From Chitinophagales bacterium (GTDB lineage Bacteria; Bacteroidota; Bacteroidia; Chitinophagales; UBA2359): 64,000 nt of DNA. Both the position numbers and the translations under genes were made by a program. The notes beneath the pieces were generated by a model. That model saw nothing but the letters and a program-made list of their open reading frames with translations, had not been told where the DNA came from and ran no database searches. The stretch spans positions 1,571,501-1,635,500 of the forward strand of contig JAWKLZ010000003.1 in assembly GCA_041392475.1 (NCBI GenBank). Direction: 5' to 3'. How positions within the stretch are numbered: position 1 is the first letter of the stretch; each line of letters opens with the position of its first letter. Below, one piece after another: positions 9,259-17,682 of this stretch.

Positions 9259-9729
9259 AGGTTATTGTTGAATACAGATAGATGATTTCTTAAAAAAAAA
9301 TAAGGTATATAGTTGCTATTTGGGTAAGTCCATCAGGACTTAAATATTTGTAGAAAAAATTGGAAAGTAATTATAGAACTCCTTCGAAGTTCAATCCAAA
9401 AACAAATAGCAAGTATTACTGATGTTCAACTCTTTTAGAATTTGGACGAAAGATTAAAGACATAAGACAAAAAAAATTGAATTATTGACAGCAAAGGAAT
9501 TAAGTGAAATTACATTTTTAATGCAATTTATTCATAACCAAATATTTACGTCTTTTGTCTTTCGTCCAAAGTCCAAAAATCCTACAGAGTTGGTAATTGC
9601 TTTTTCTTGACTTTCTACAAATATTGAACTTCTTTGGAGTAGTCCATTTTTGAATTTATTAGATGTTCTCATTTTGTGAACAATAGAAAATGGAAATTTT
9701 AAAATTTTTTGTTTTCGTGCTTTAGTGCA
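9259..9729. other. 471-base intergenic stretch with nested inverted repeats
   Basis: There is no plausible gene here. It holds a nested imperfect inverted repeat: AAATATTTGTAGAAA (9342-9356) pairs with 9612-9625, the segment around 9378-9398 resembles the complement of 9626-9645, and TTTGGACGAAAGA (9441-9453) is exactly complementary to 9558-9570. The result is a cruciform-like region of about 300 bases between PL7 and PL6. It may be a decayed non-autonomous element or an RNA structure uncoupling the two lyases. No TAnnTTTG promoter box was found for PL6. Confidence 0.6.
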
Positions 9730-10653
9730 TTAATGCGTCACTTCCAATTCATAGTATTTCACTTTGGCAAAAGCTCCTTCATCTTTGGTAGCAAAGTAAT
9801 TCCCTGCTTTGAAGTAGTTTTCAAACACTCCCCATTTTTGGATGTGAATATCATCGTAAACAACAGATTCATTGTCGTTTAGAATAACCTCCATTCTGCC
9901 TTCCTGTACTTTCACTTCGAGGGTAAACTTGTCATAACCTACATATTCATTGAAGGTATGTCCATCATCATCGTCCCAAGCATCTACTGAAAGTATCTCT
10001 GTATCAGATGCGTTTAGGTTTTTCAACACTTTGGTTTTGACCCGCACATAGCCATAGTGCCAGTAGATTTTAAGCATTGGAGGAGCATTGTTGTCGTCTT
10101 CTCCAATCAAATCTCGCTGTTCGTTGGTCAATCTTCCGTGGATTTGCATGATGATGGTGCGGTGGTCTTTGCCGTCCGAACCCTTGGATATTTCAGGCAC
10201 AGCGAGCGTTCCCCGCATATTTCCGCCCTGTGCAAAAGTCCAATTGACATTGTTATTGCCTGATTCCATTTGTTCTCGCAATTCAGTTCGAGAATAAGAA
10301 GAATTGGCGGTTGAGGCATTGGGATAGGTATAAAAAACGAGTGAGCCATCCGTTGTATCATCATACATAAAGGGCTTCAAAGTCGGGTTATTCGCATAGT
10401 CCAAAATTGCAGGCGGAGCTACTTCGGTTGGATTCCCGATAGGAAGTGTGACTTTCCAATGATTTAGGTCAATGTTGGGGAATATTTCTGTTCCTTCATT
10501 GGGGTTTTCTTCCTCCTCTTCTTCTGGAGGCGGAATGTATTCTCCTTCTGGTTTTTGCAGACTGGTCTTTTTGCAACTTGAAGTGCTGAAAGCCAAACAC
10601 AAAAAGAATATAGTAATTAGGGAAGTTTTCAAACGGAGTTGGATAAAGGTCAT
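9730..10653 (-). CDS. PL7 alginate lyase lipoprotein
   Basis: An alginate lyase of family PL7 with 307 residues. The signal peptide ends at a lipobox (TSSC, Cys27), followed by an acidic Pro/Glu linker (40-52). The jelly-roll domain (about 58-307) shows all three PL7 motifs: SRTELRE (121-127), QIH (170-172) and YFKAG (280-284). The acidic linker after the lipid anchor suggests export to the cell surface, where the enzyme would act as endolyase on polymeric alginate before SusCD uptake. A MITE copy ends 31 bases upstream of its start, so its expression may depend on sequence in that element. Confidence 0.93.
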   Translation of the reverse strand: MTFIQLRLKTSLITIFFLCLAFSTSSCKKTSLQKPEGEYIPPPEEEEEENPNEGTEIFPNIDLNHWKVTLPIGNPTEVAPPAILDYANNPTLKPFMYDDTTDGSLVFYTYPNASTANSSYSRTELREQMESGNNNVNWTFAQGGNMRGTLAVPEISKGSDGKDHRTIIMQIHGRLTNEQRDLIGEDDNNAPPMLKIYWHYGYVRVKTKVLKNLNASDTEILSVDAWDDDDGHTFNEYVGYDKFTLEVKVQEGRMEVILNDNESVVYDDIHIQKWGVFENYFKAGNYFATKDEGAFAKVKYYELEVTH

Positions 10654-10683
10654 TAAGTTCGTTTTTATTACATTTTATTTAAT

Positions 10684-10817
10684 CAATGGTTCGGGTAGTT
10701 TTTACTAAACGCAGAGACAGAGAGACGCAGAGATTTGATTATCAGATAGTTGTAAAAATTAATTTATTTTCTAATAATCTGATTATCAATTTATTAGAAA
10801 AAAACTACGAGCTATTG
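10684..10817. mobile_element. 134-bp MITE, copy 1
   Basis: A non-coding element bounded by imperfect terminal inverted repeats (CAATGGTTCGGGTAGTTTTT at the left; the right end reads CAATAGCTCGTAGTTTTTT on the other strand). It is flanked by a perfect 6-bp direct repeat TTTAAT (10678-10683 and 10818-10823), a target duplication. The same element, about 94% identical and in the opposite orientation, is at 35991-36125. The interior holds GATTATCAGAT/ATCTGATTATC arms. It carries no transposase gene, so it would need one elsewhere. Confidence 0.85.
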
Positions 10818-10835
10818 TTTAATAGTAAGTGGGAT

Positions 10836-10881
10836 GATTGGTGACTTGTGCGCTTATATAAGCCATCACAAGTCACCAATC
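10836..10881 (-). terminator. strong hairpin after the PKD lipoprotein gene
   Basis: A perfect 15-bp stem, GATTGGTGACTTGTG (10836-10850) with 10867-10881, has a loop that itself contains the palindrome GCTTATATAAGC. It lies 15 bases past the stop of the minus-strand PKD gene. It lacks a T run, so it may be a 3'-end stabilising or attenuating structure rather than a simple terminator. Confidence 0.55.
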
Positions 10882-10895
10882 AGCTAATCACTAAG

Positions 10896-11753
10896 TTAAT
10901 CTTCTACAATCGTAAAACTGTCAATTCTACATTCTACACCTACATTGGTGACCAAAATAGCCACTTCAGTATTGTCACCAGAATTGAAACTAACAGAATC
11001 CAATACATAGGTGCCTGAATCTGATTGGTCGGTCAATGTAACAGAATCAATAGTAGCATCGGCTACTTTATCTGGGTCGGTCACATCACCCGCCAAAATC
11101 GCTACTGTCATGGTGCCTTCTGGCGAAGTTTTCATGGTATAGTAGAAAGAAACGATGTAATCTTTGTTGGCTTGAACGGTAATCAATTGGTAAGCAATTC
11201 TATCACCCGCCGAAGGAAATTTTGCAGCTTTAGGACCATCGTGAACGGGGTCGGAAGTAATCTGCAATACACCTCCCAAATCACCATTTTTCCAATGATC
11301 TCTATAACTGTCATCTCCTTCAATATCAAAACCAGGATTGAGAATAACGGGAACGAAATCATTGACAGGTTCTTTAATTTCGATGGTTCTAGTGGTTGTA
11401 CTACTTACATTCAGTTTGTCAGAAGATGTCAAAGAAACGGTGTAATCTCCTGCGGCAGAATAGGTGTGAACAGGATTTTTTTCGGTTGAAGTCATGCCAT
11501 CTCCAAAATCCCAAGTATAGTCGGTCGCACTACCTGATTCGTTGCTGAAAGTTATTTGAAGATAGTCGGCATCACTTGGTGTGAAAGCAAAGCTCGCACT
11601 TGGGGGAGTTAAATCTGGAATAGACCCTTCTTCTGGCAATACGTTTTTTTCGCAAGCTGAAAAGAGAACTGCCATCATTGCAGTGAGGAAAAAAGACTTC
11701 AATGAGAAGGTATTGAAGTTTGTGATGTATATTTTATTGTTAATCGTTTTCAT
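10896..11753 (-). CDS. PKD-domain, carbohydrate-binding surface lipoprotein
   Basis: A 285-residue lipoprotein (lipobox LFSAC, Cys34). A PKD domain spans about 48-128, with the signature DYTWDFGDG and the closing HTYSAAGDYTVSL. The C-terminal part (about 132-285), starting at NPGFD, looks like a family 4/9-type carbohydrate-binding beta-sandwich. It follows susD in the place usually held by SusE/SusF-type surface glycan-binding proteins, so it probably holds alginate at the cell surface. No catalytic motif is seen. The ligand is inferred from context. Confidence 0.8.
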   Translation of the reverse strand: MKTINNKIYITNFNTFSLKSFFLTAMMAVLFSACEKNVLPEEGSIPDLTPPSASFAFTPSDADYLQITFSNESGSATDYTWDFGDGMTSTEKNPVHTYSAAGDYTVSLTSSDKLNVSSTTTRTIEIKEPVNDFVPVILNPGFDIEGDDSYRDHWKNGDLGGVLQITSDPVHDGPKAAKFPSAGDRIAYQLITVQANKDYIVSFYYTMKTSPEGTMTVAILAGDVTDPDKVADATIDSVTLTDQSDSGTYVLDSVSFNSGDNTEVAILVTNVGVECRIDSFTIVED

Positions 11754-11806
11754 TTGAAAATGATGTTTTATTATTTTATAAATTTTTATTTAATGGTGAA
11801 TGTGGT

Positions 11807-11877
11807 AATTAGTGACTGGTTATTGGTTTTGTATAACCTTCAAACTTGAATCGGCTACAAATCACCAGTCACTAATT
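11807..11877 (-). other. intercistronic inverted repeat between susD and the PKD gene
   Basis: AATTAGTGACTGGT (11807-11820) is exactly complementary to 11864-11877, around a 43-base loop. Like the hairpin at 10836-10881, it is followed by CTAATCACTAA(A/G)TTAAT next to the preceding gene's stop, so the two are related intergenic sequences. It may set the expression ratio within the operon. Confidence 0.5.
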
Positions 11878-11892
11878 CTTCTAATCACTAAA

Positions 11893-13263
11893 TTAATTAT
11901 AACCAGGATTTTGTGTCAAAAGATTTTGACTCACATTGATTTCGTTTTGTGGAATAGGCAACAATAAATCAGTTGCTTCAAAAGAATAACTTTGACCTGC
12001 TGCGAAAGCACTCAAGACTGATTCTGCTGCACCAAAACGTACCAAATCGTAAAAACGATGGTTTTCAAAAGCCAATTCAACACGTCTTTCTTTCATCAAC
12101 ATTTCCTTGGTCAAAGTAGCACTACCATCTAAAGGCAATGTACTCAATCCCACTCTTGCTCTGATAGCATTGTAAGAAGCAAGGGCATCCAAATCTTTGG
12201 TAGATGCGCCCCCTGCCATGATTGATTCGGCGTGCATCAAATAAACATCCGCCAATCGTAGAACAATCCAATCATTGCCGCACAAACGAGCATCAGCAGA
12301 AGTCGTTAGGAATTTGCCTACTTCAGCAGTATTACTTGGATTGAAAAGTACGGCAGATCTTTCTGTATCTAAAGGATCTACTGCTGCTACAAAGTCGCTG
12401 GTGACGTAGTTCAAGCCACTGACTCGACCGCCTGCGGTCATCTCAAAAGAGAAATCTTGGCTTTCGTTGGTATTGTCGTTGAGGTAAGGAATGGCAAAGA
12501 TGATTTCGTTGTTTCCTTCTGTATAAAACACATCTGAATAGTTTGCAAGCAATGAATAGTTTCCACTGGCTACTACATCTGCCAAGATAGCTTCTGCACC
12601 TGCATAATTTCCTTGTGTCAATTGAACTTTTGCTAAAAGTGCGGCTGCAGCACCACTTGTAGCCCGTCCGTAAGGCGAACTTGCGGGTAATGCGCTTCTG
12701 GCAGCCGTCAAATCGGCTTCAATGAAAGCCAATACTGAGCTTGCAGCATCTCTATCGAAATAGTCGGTGTCGGTTTGGATGATTACCTTGTCAATAATGG
12801 GTACACTACCAAAAGCTCTAACCAAATTGAAGTGAGACAAAGCTCTTGCAAATTTAGCTTCACCTTCAAATTGGCTTTTCAAAGTAGCATTGTTTACTAC
12901 ATCCAAATGTTCCAATACACGATTGGCTCTGAAAATCACATTGTAGTTGGCTAACCAGTAATCACCCACTGCAAGATTGGTAGGTTTTACATTGAAACTT
13001 TCAAACTGTGCCCAATCGCCTTCGCTTGATTTGGTTTTGGTGTTGTCGGAACGCATTTCTGTTAAGGCAAATTCACGCAAGGGAACTGCTTGAAGTCCAT
13101 CGTAAATGGCTATCACTGCGCCTTGCACTTCTTCTACATTGGTATAGAAAGCGTTGTCGCCAATGGCAGATTTAGGATTGAGGTTCAAGTCTTCTTTGTC
13201 ACATGCCATGAAGAACATGGAGAAAATGAGAAAATAGATTGATTTATATATTTTATTTGTCAT
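11893..13263 (-). CDS. SusD/RagB-family glycan-binding lipoprotein
   Basis: The outer-membrane lid protein of the SusCD uptake pair. The start at 13263 gives 456 residues and a clean lipoprotein signal (MTNKIYKSIYF...FMAC); an ATG 30 bases upstream would put extra residues before it. The N-terminal SusD TPR-like helices and the C-terminal segment (NEINVSQNLLTQNPGYN end, typical of the family) are clear. It captures alginate oligosaccharides at the cell surface and feeds them to the SusC channel encoded just upstream. Confidence 0.93.
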   Translation of the reverse strand: MTNKIYKSIYFLIFSMFFMACDKEDLNLNPKSAIGDNAFYTNVEEVQGAVIAIYDGLQAVPLREFALTEMRSDNTKTKSSEGDWAQFESFNVKPTNLAVGDYWLANYNVIFRANRVLEHLDVVNNATLKSQFEGEAKFARALSHFNLVRAFGSVPIIDKVIIQTDTDYFDRDAASSVLAFIEADLTAARSALPASSPYGRATSGAAAALLAKVQLTQGNYAGAEAILADVVASGNYSLLANYSDVFYTEGNNEIIFAIPYLNDNTNESQDFSFEMTAGGRVSGLNYVTSDFVAAVDPLDTERSAVLFNPSNTAEVGKFLTTSADARLCGNDWIVLRLADVYLMHAESIMAGGASTKDLDALASYNAIRARVGLSTLPLDGSATLTKEMLMKERRVELAFENHRFYDLVRFGAAESVLSAFAAGQSYSFEATDLLLPIPQNEINVSQNLLTQNPGYN

Positions 13264-13294
13264 TATTTTATTTTTTGATTTTAGAGAGTACAAT

Positions 13295-13328
13295 AGAAAA
13301 CAGAGGTTTTTTTAAACTTCTATTTTCT
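13295..13328 (-). other. hairpin between susC and susD
   Basis: AGAAAACAGAGGTTT (13295-13309) pairs with 13314-13328 with two mismatches around a four-base loop. A stem in the susC-susD gap can shield the upstream message or lower downstream expression. The structure is seen; the effect is inferred. Confidence 0.5.
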
Positions 13329-13342
13329 CAATGCTTCATCGT

Positions 13343-16300
13343 TTAAAAAGCAAGGTTTACACCAGCCGAAATGGTTCTATAAAGAGGTGCGGGGCCTCTT
13401 TGATAGCCGAAAGTCAATGGAGAGGATAATCCTGCTACTGTTCCTTCACCTGATCCTTCTGGATTGTAACCCACATAACCGTCTGCCATAATGTAAAGCA
13501 GGTTTTGTGCGCCAACATAGACTCTTAATTTTTGAATTCCAATGTTTTCTAGCATATTTCGTTTGAAGGTATAACCCAGGTTTAAGTTCCTCAATGCAAC
13601 ATAAGAAGCATCTTGAATATCATCGTTGGTGAAAATTCGCTCTACAACCAAATCTTTGTCTGGGAAGTCGCTGGTATAATCTTGACTGCTTGCAAACTCA
13701 TTGTTGATATACTGTGAAGAAATGTTTCGGATTTCTGCGCCGTGTGAGCCTTGGAACATGAAACTCAAATCAAAGCCTTTGAAGTTGAAGTTATTGCTTA
13801 CACTCCAAATCAAATCTGGATAAGGTGAACCCAACACGGTACGGTCGTCGGTGTCAATTACACCGTCGCCATTCAAGTCTTTTGCGTACACATCTTGTGA
13901 TTGTCCATTGATAGGATAGTAAGGATCATTGATGTATTGAGGGTCAATTTCCCCTTTCACAACGTAGCCGTAGTAAGAAGAAATAGGACTCCCTTCTAAT
14001 GCAATCCATTCGGCAGCACGTTTGTCGTCCACGATGCTGATGAGTCCGTCTGCTCCTGCAAAGTCGATAAGTGTATTTTTGTTGTGGGTAAATATAGCAG
14101 AAGTCGACCATGAGAAGTCTGGACCTTTCACGTTTTTAGAACGCAATTCCAATTCAAAGCCTTTGTTTTCTACCACACCTTTGTTCACCAATGCCGTTCC
14201 AAAACCTGTCACTGAAGGAATCGGAAGGTCTAACAATAAATCTTCACTTGTTCTATTATAGTAGTCAAAAGATAAACCAAAACGACCGTCAAAGAAAGAG
14301 GCATCAATCCCAGGGTTGTATTCAACTAATTTTTCCCATTGAAGTTCAGAGTTGGATATGTTGGTGGCATTGAAGCCCGTTGAAGTACCGCCAAGAGCTG
14401 TTCCGACAGGAGAAACCAAACCGATGTAATCGTATTCTCCAATACCTGAATTACTTCCTGTGATACCGTAACTGAACCGAAGTTTTAAGTCAGAGATAAA
14501 TCTATTGGCCACCAAAAAATCTTCTTGTGAAACTCTCCAACCGACAGATGCTGCGGGGAAAAATCCAAATTTATTGTCTGGTCCAAATTTGGAACTACCG
14601 TCTGTTCTGGCACTCACCGAAAGCAAATATTTGTCCTTGTAAGCATAGGTGATTCTCGATAAGTATGACACCAATTTTTCTTCAAATTCAGTGGTTTCGC
14701 CCCCTACCAAGTTTGCAGCAGGAATAGTTTCGATGTAGTCAAACGCATAACCTGCTGCTTCCAACGAACTGTATTCTCTGTCCCATTGCTCATACGCAAA
14801 ACCTGCTACTACACCAATTTCGTGGTCGCCAAAATCCTTATTGAAGTTCAAGGTACTTTCCGAAACCGTGTGAAATTCGGTAGCAGAACTTCTGATGGAT
14901 TCAGAGTCGGCAGCTCCATTTCTGGATGCTTGTACACCTGCCCACTGGGTATTTTTGGTTTCTCTAAAATCACCACCAACAGATTGCTTGAAGAAAAATC
15001 CATCTGCAATGTTTACGTTCACATAAGCATTGGCGAATATTTTGGTTTGGAACTTACGTCGATCTCGCTCCAATACTTTTGCCAAAGCACTTTGATTAGA
15101 AGTTGAACTGATGTCTAAGCCATTGCCTGTACTCGGTTGACCTGCTGCCAAATCGTAGTCGTCGAACATACGTTCCATCGCATAGTCACCGATTTGGGCA
15201 TTTGCCCATCGGCCATTTTCTCTGGTTCTATTGACAAACTGAATCGTGTTTTCGTCTAAGTATAGCGGCAGCCAAGGGTTTTGACGAATCGCATCGTGAA
15301 TACCAATTGGGAATCTTCTCTGCTCAGTATGAGATGGGTTCAATACGACTCCAAAAGAAATCCGATCGTTGATTTTGGTATCTAAATTCAGTCGGAAGTT
15401 GAGTTTTTTGAAATTGTCGGTAAGTAGTACACCTTCATCGTTCAGATAACTCATAGATGCTCTAAATTGGGTGTTTTTACTTCCCCCTCTTGCCGCCAAG
15501 GAATGACTTTGAATCGCACCTCCGTCAAACATCACATCTTCCCAATTGGTGTAACTACCCAATTGTTGAATGTATTTTGCTCGGTCGGTTAATTCTCCAT
15601 TTTCTGCTTGGACAAACTGCAACCAATCATCTACTGTGGTCAAAACATCTGTTTCAGGAACAGATTTGAAGCCTACATAACTATCATAGGTAAATTTAGT
15701 CGGACCTTCTTTTCCTTGTTTGGTGGTAATCATCAAAATACCATTTGCCCCTCTCGAACCGTAAATGGCAGAAGAAGCTGCGTCTTTTAGCACTTCAATG
15801 GATTCGACATCGTTCATGTCCAAACTGGAAAGAAAGTCGGCATCCGTACCTACACTGATTCCATCGACAACAATCAAAGGGTTGGAATCAAAGGAAATAG
15901 AACCTTGCCCACGTACTCGAATCGTTGGAGCCTCACCCGCAGCAGGGTTGGTCATTTGGATGTTTACACCCGCTACTTGTCCTACCAAAGCATCATCTAC
16001 ACGAGAAATCGGAATTTGATCGAGTTGTTCGTTTTTCACTTTGGAGATAGAACCTGTGAGGTGGGATTTTTTCTGTCCACCATAACCAATAACTACAATC
16101 TGATCGAGTTGAGCCACATCGGTTTTCATTACCAAATTAATTGCAGTAGCACCATTGACAGTTACTTCTTGGGTTTTGTAACTGATGTAACTAAATACCA
16201 ATACATCGCCTTCTTCAGCATCAATACTGTATTTGCCATCTAAGTCAGTAACCGTTCCGTTTGTAGTTCCTTTTACTAAAACTGTCACACCAATAAGCGG

Positions 16301-16474
16301 TTGTCCATCTTCTTCCGAAGTAATGGTTCCGCTTACCGTAGGAGGAATATTGGTAATAGATTGCTCATTCAGTAGGATATTCCCCACTATAGATTGAGGT
16401 AAACATAGCACAATTGCCAGCAAGCAAAAAGCTAATTTTAAAAGTTTGATTTTTTTTGTTAATTTTGTTATCAT
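13343..16474 (-). CDS. SusC/RagA TonB-dependent outer-membrane transporter
   Basis: A 1043-residue TonB-linked barrel with a signal peptide (about 1-34). It has a carboxypeptidase-regulatory-like domain (about 47-115, VSGTITSEEDGQPLIG and following), a TonB-box/plug region (about 125-235, DQIVVIGYGGQKKS, ending near RGQGSISFDSNPLIVVDG) and a C-terminal barrel of about 800 residues ending in ISAGVNLAF, with the usual terminal Phe. It imports alginate oligomers with the energy of the TonB system. It is the first gene of the minus-strand alginate array, and SusD follows after about 80 bases. Confidence 0.95.
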   Translation of the reverse strand: MITKLTKKIKLLKLAFCLLAIVLCLPQSIVGNILLNEQSITNIPPTVSGTITSEEDGQPLIGVTVLVKGTTNGTVTDLDGKYSIDAEEGDVLVFSYISYKTQEVTVNGATAINLVMKTDVAQLDQIVVIGYGGQKKSHLTGSISKVKNEQLDQIPISRVDDALVGQVAGVNIQMTNPAAGEAPTIRVRGQGSISFDSNPLIVVDGISVGTDADFLSSLDMNDVESIEVLKDAASSAIYGSRGANGILMITTKQGKEGPTKFTYDSYVGFKSVPETDVLTTVDDWLQFVQAENGELTDRAKYIQQLGSYTNWEDVMFDGGAIQSHSLAARGGSKNTQFRASMSYLNDEGVLLTDNFKKLNFRLNLDTKINDRISFGVVLNPSHTEQRRFPIGIHDAIRQNPWLPLYLDENTIQFVNRTRENGRWANAQIGDYAMERMFDDYDLAAGQPSTGNGLDISSTSNQSALAKVLERDRRKFQTKIFANAYVNVNIADGFFFKQSVGGDFRETKNTQWAGVQASRNGAADSESIRSSATEFHTVSESTLNFNKDFGDHEIGVVAGFAYEQWDREYSSLEAAGYAFDYIETIPAANLVGGETTEFEEKLVSYLSRITYAYKDKYLLSVSARTDGSSKFGPDNKFGFFPAASVGWRVSQEDFLVANRFISDLKLRFSYGITGSNSGIGEYDYIGLVSPVGTALGGTSTGFNATNISNSELQWEKLVEYNPGIDASFFDGRFGLSFDYYNRTSEDLLLDLPIPSVTGFGTALVNKGVVENKGFELELRSKNVKGPDFSWSTSAIFTHNKNTLIDFAGADGLISIVDDKRAAEWIALEGSPISSYYGYVVKGEIDPQYINDPYYPINGQSQDVYAKDLNGDGVIDTDDRTVLGSPYPDLIWSVSNNFNFKGFDLSFMFQGSHGAEIRNISSQYINNEFASSQDYTSDFPDKDLVVERIFTNDDIQDASYVALRNLNLGYTFKRNMLENIGIQKLRVYVGAQNLLYIMADGYVGYNPEGSGEGTVAGLSSPLTFGYQRGPAPLYRTISAGVNLAF

Positions 16475-16502
16475 AACGCAACATTTTGTTTGTGATTTTA
16501 CT

Positions 16503-16533
16503 AAAGCTCACACTGCCATGTGGGCTTTTTTAT
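16503..16533. promoter_or_regulatory. hairpin with T run in the susC upstream region
   Basis: AAAGCTCACA (16503-16512) pairs with TGTGGGCTTT (16519-16528), followed by a T run on the plus strand. No plus-strand gene ends here, so it is either a bidirectional insulator or a hairpin in the 5' leader of susC. No TAnnTTTG box was found in this gap, so the susC promoter is not identified. Confidence 0.4.
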
Positions 16534-16693
16534 CAATAATTATATACTTCGTTTTAGGCAAAAAATTCCCCTTCAATAGGAGAAATCTTGTTGATAAATT
16601 CTTTTGTTATGGCTTAAAATTTTGTCTTTACCTCTTCTAAAACTTATTGATAGATGAGGTGTGAATCCAGTCAGTCTGGGGCTAAATGATAAG

Positions 16694-16728
16694 CAAGAGT
16701 TGGCAACTGATAGTTACCAGTTCTCTTG
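16694..16728 (-). terminator. hairpin terminator of the GntR gene
   Basis: CAAGAGTTGGCAACT (16694-16708) is nearly complementary to 16712-16728 around a short loop, directly after the regulator's stop on the minus strand. It probably ends or attenuates the regulator transcript before susC. Confidence 0.5.
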
Positions 16729-16732
16729 TTAT

Positions 16733-17461
16733 TTATAATAATCTTCCATTTCCTTGTTTCAGTTCATTGCTGTATTTGATGACATCGCTCAAATGCAAAC
16801 GCATCGCTTTTGATGCCAGCTCAGGCTCTTGATTTACAATGTGTTCTAATATGTCTTGATGTTCTTCCAAAACTTTATTGAAGTGGTCTTCTTTACAAAT
16901 GTCCAATTTGATAAAACTGCTGATGATATCGGGAATAATAATCAGCATCAAGGACTTCAATACCGAATTTTTACTAGCTTCGGCAATTTTGAGGTGAAAC
17001 ATCAAATCTTCTTCAATGGCCTGCTTGCCATTCTTCACCTTTTCAGCATAAGCTTCCGATGCTTTTTGGATATTGATAATGTCTTCTGGAGTACGTCGCA
17101 AAGCTGCAAGGCTCGCTGCATTGGTTTCAAGCATCACCCTAGTTTCGACCAAAGAAGCAAAATCATTGTTTTCGAGTTTCAATACATCTGTAATTAGTCC
17201 CTCCAAAGCTGCAATACCAATTCCTGCCACAATGGTACCGCTTTGAGGAAGTGTTTTTAATATGCCGTAAAATTCTAATTTTCGGATGGCATCTCGGACG
17301 TGTGTTCTACCTACGCCCAACCTTTCCGCTAATTTTCGTTCTGGAGGAAGTTTGTCACCTGGTTCTAATTGTCCAGAAGTGATCAAACTTCTGATTTGCT
17401 TGATGATTTTATCAACAGGGGTTTCAATAACTATTTCTTGGAAATTTTTTAGTACACTCAT
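16733..17461 (-). CDS. FadR/GntR-family transcriptional regulator of the alginate locus
   Basis: A 242-residue regulator. An N-terminal winged helix-turn-helix (about 14-80) has the GntR signature (LEPGDKLPPERKLAERLGV, RTHVRDAIRKLE). A C-terminal FCD helical domain (about 95-235) carries the metal/ligand Asp and His residues (EEDLMFHLKIAE). Regulators of this type control uronate pathways in many bacteria, with KDG-like intermediates as effectors. Identical palindromes on its own promoter and on that of kdgK point to self-control and control of KDG use. Whether it also controls susC is not shown, since no matching site was found there. Confidence 0.9.
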   Translation of the reverse strand: MSVLKNFQEIVIETPVDKIIKQIRSLITSGQLEPGDKLPPERKLAERLGVGRTHVRDAIRKLEFYGILKTLPQSGTIVAGIGIAALEGLITDVLKLENNDFASLVETRVMLETNAASLAALRRTPEDIINIQKASEAYAEKVKNGKQAIEEDLMFHLKIAEASKNSVLKSLMLIIIPDIISSFIKLDICKEDHFNKVLEEHQDILEHIVNQEPELASKAMRLHLSDVIKYSNELKQGNGRLL

Positions 17462-17483
17462 ATCACTATTGGTTGGCTAAAAA

Positions 17484-17510
17484 TTGGTCTGCCAATTTTT
17501 GGTTTGACAA
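17484..17510 (-). promoter_or_regulatory. double-palindrome operator before the GntR gene
   Basis: TTGGTCTGCCAA (17484-17495, identical to 79-90) and the looser TTGGTTTGACAA (17499-17510) lie 15 bp apart, 22 bases before the regulator's start. They overlap the -7 box at 17508-17515. This suggests autoregulation. Confidence 0.7.
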
Positions 17511-17515
17511 ATATA
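17508..17515 (-). promoter_or_regulatory. -7 box of the GntR gene
   Basis: TATATTTG on the minus strand matches TAnnTTTG. TTTG boxes upstream are at 14 and 24 bases rather than 19, so the -33 part is weak. Confidence 0.5.
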
Positions 17516-17682
17516 GACGAAATTTTTTACAAAAAAAAACAAATTTTAGATTTGTAAAGAAAAAAAAATAGTTGGGAATATTTTAACCCTTCTTAACTTA
17601 AATTAAAATGTTTGTTAATGCTAAAAAATAAATTTTTTTGCTAAGTTTGTAAGGTATTTTCTAATCCAAAACAAATAATATT

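Noticed and set aside
10684..10817. Read first as a simple terminator or REP sequence
   Set aside because: A second near-identical copy with target duplications at 35991-36125 shows that it is a transposable element.
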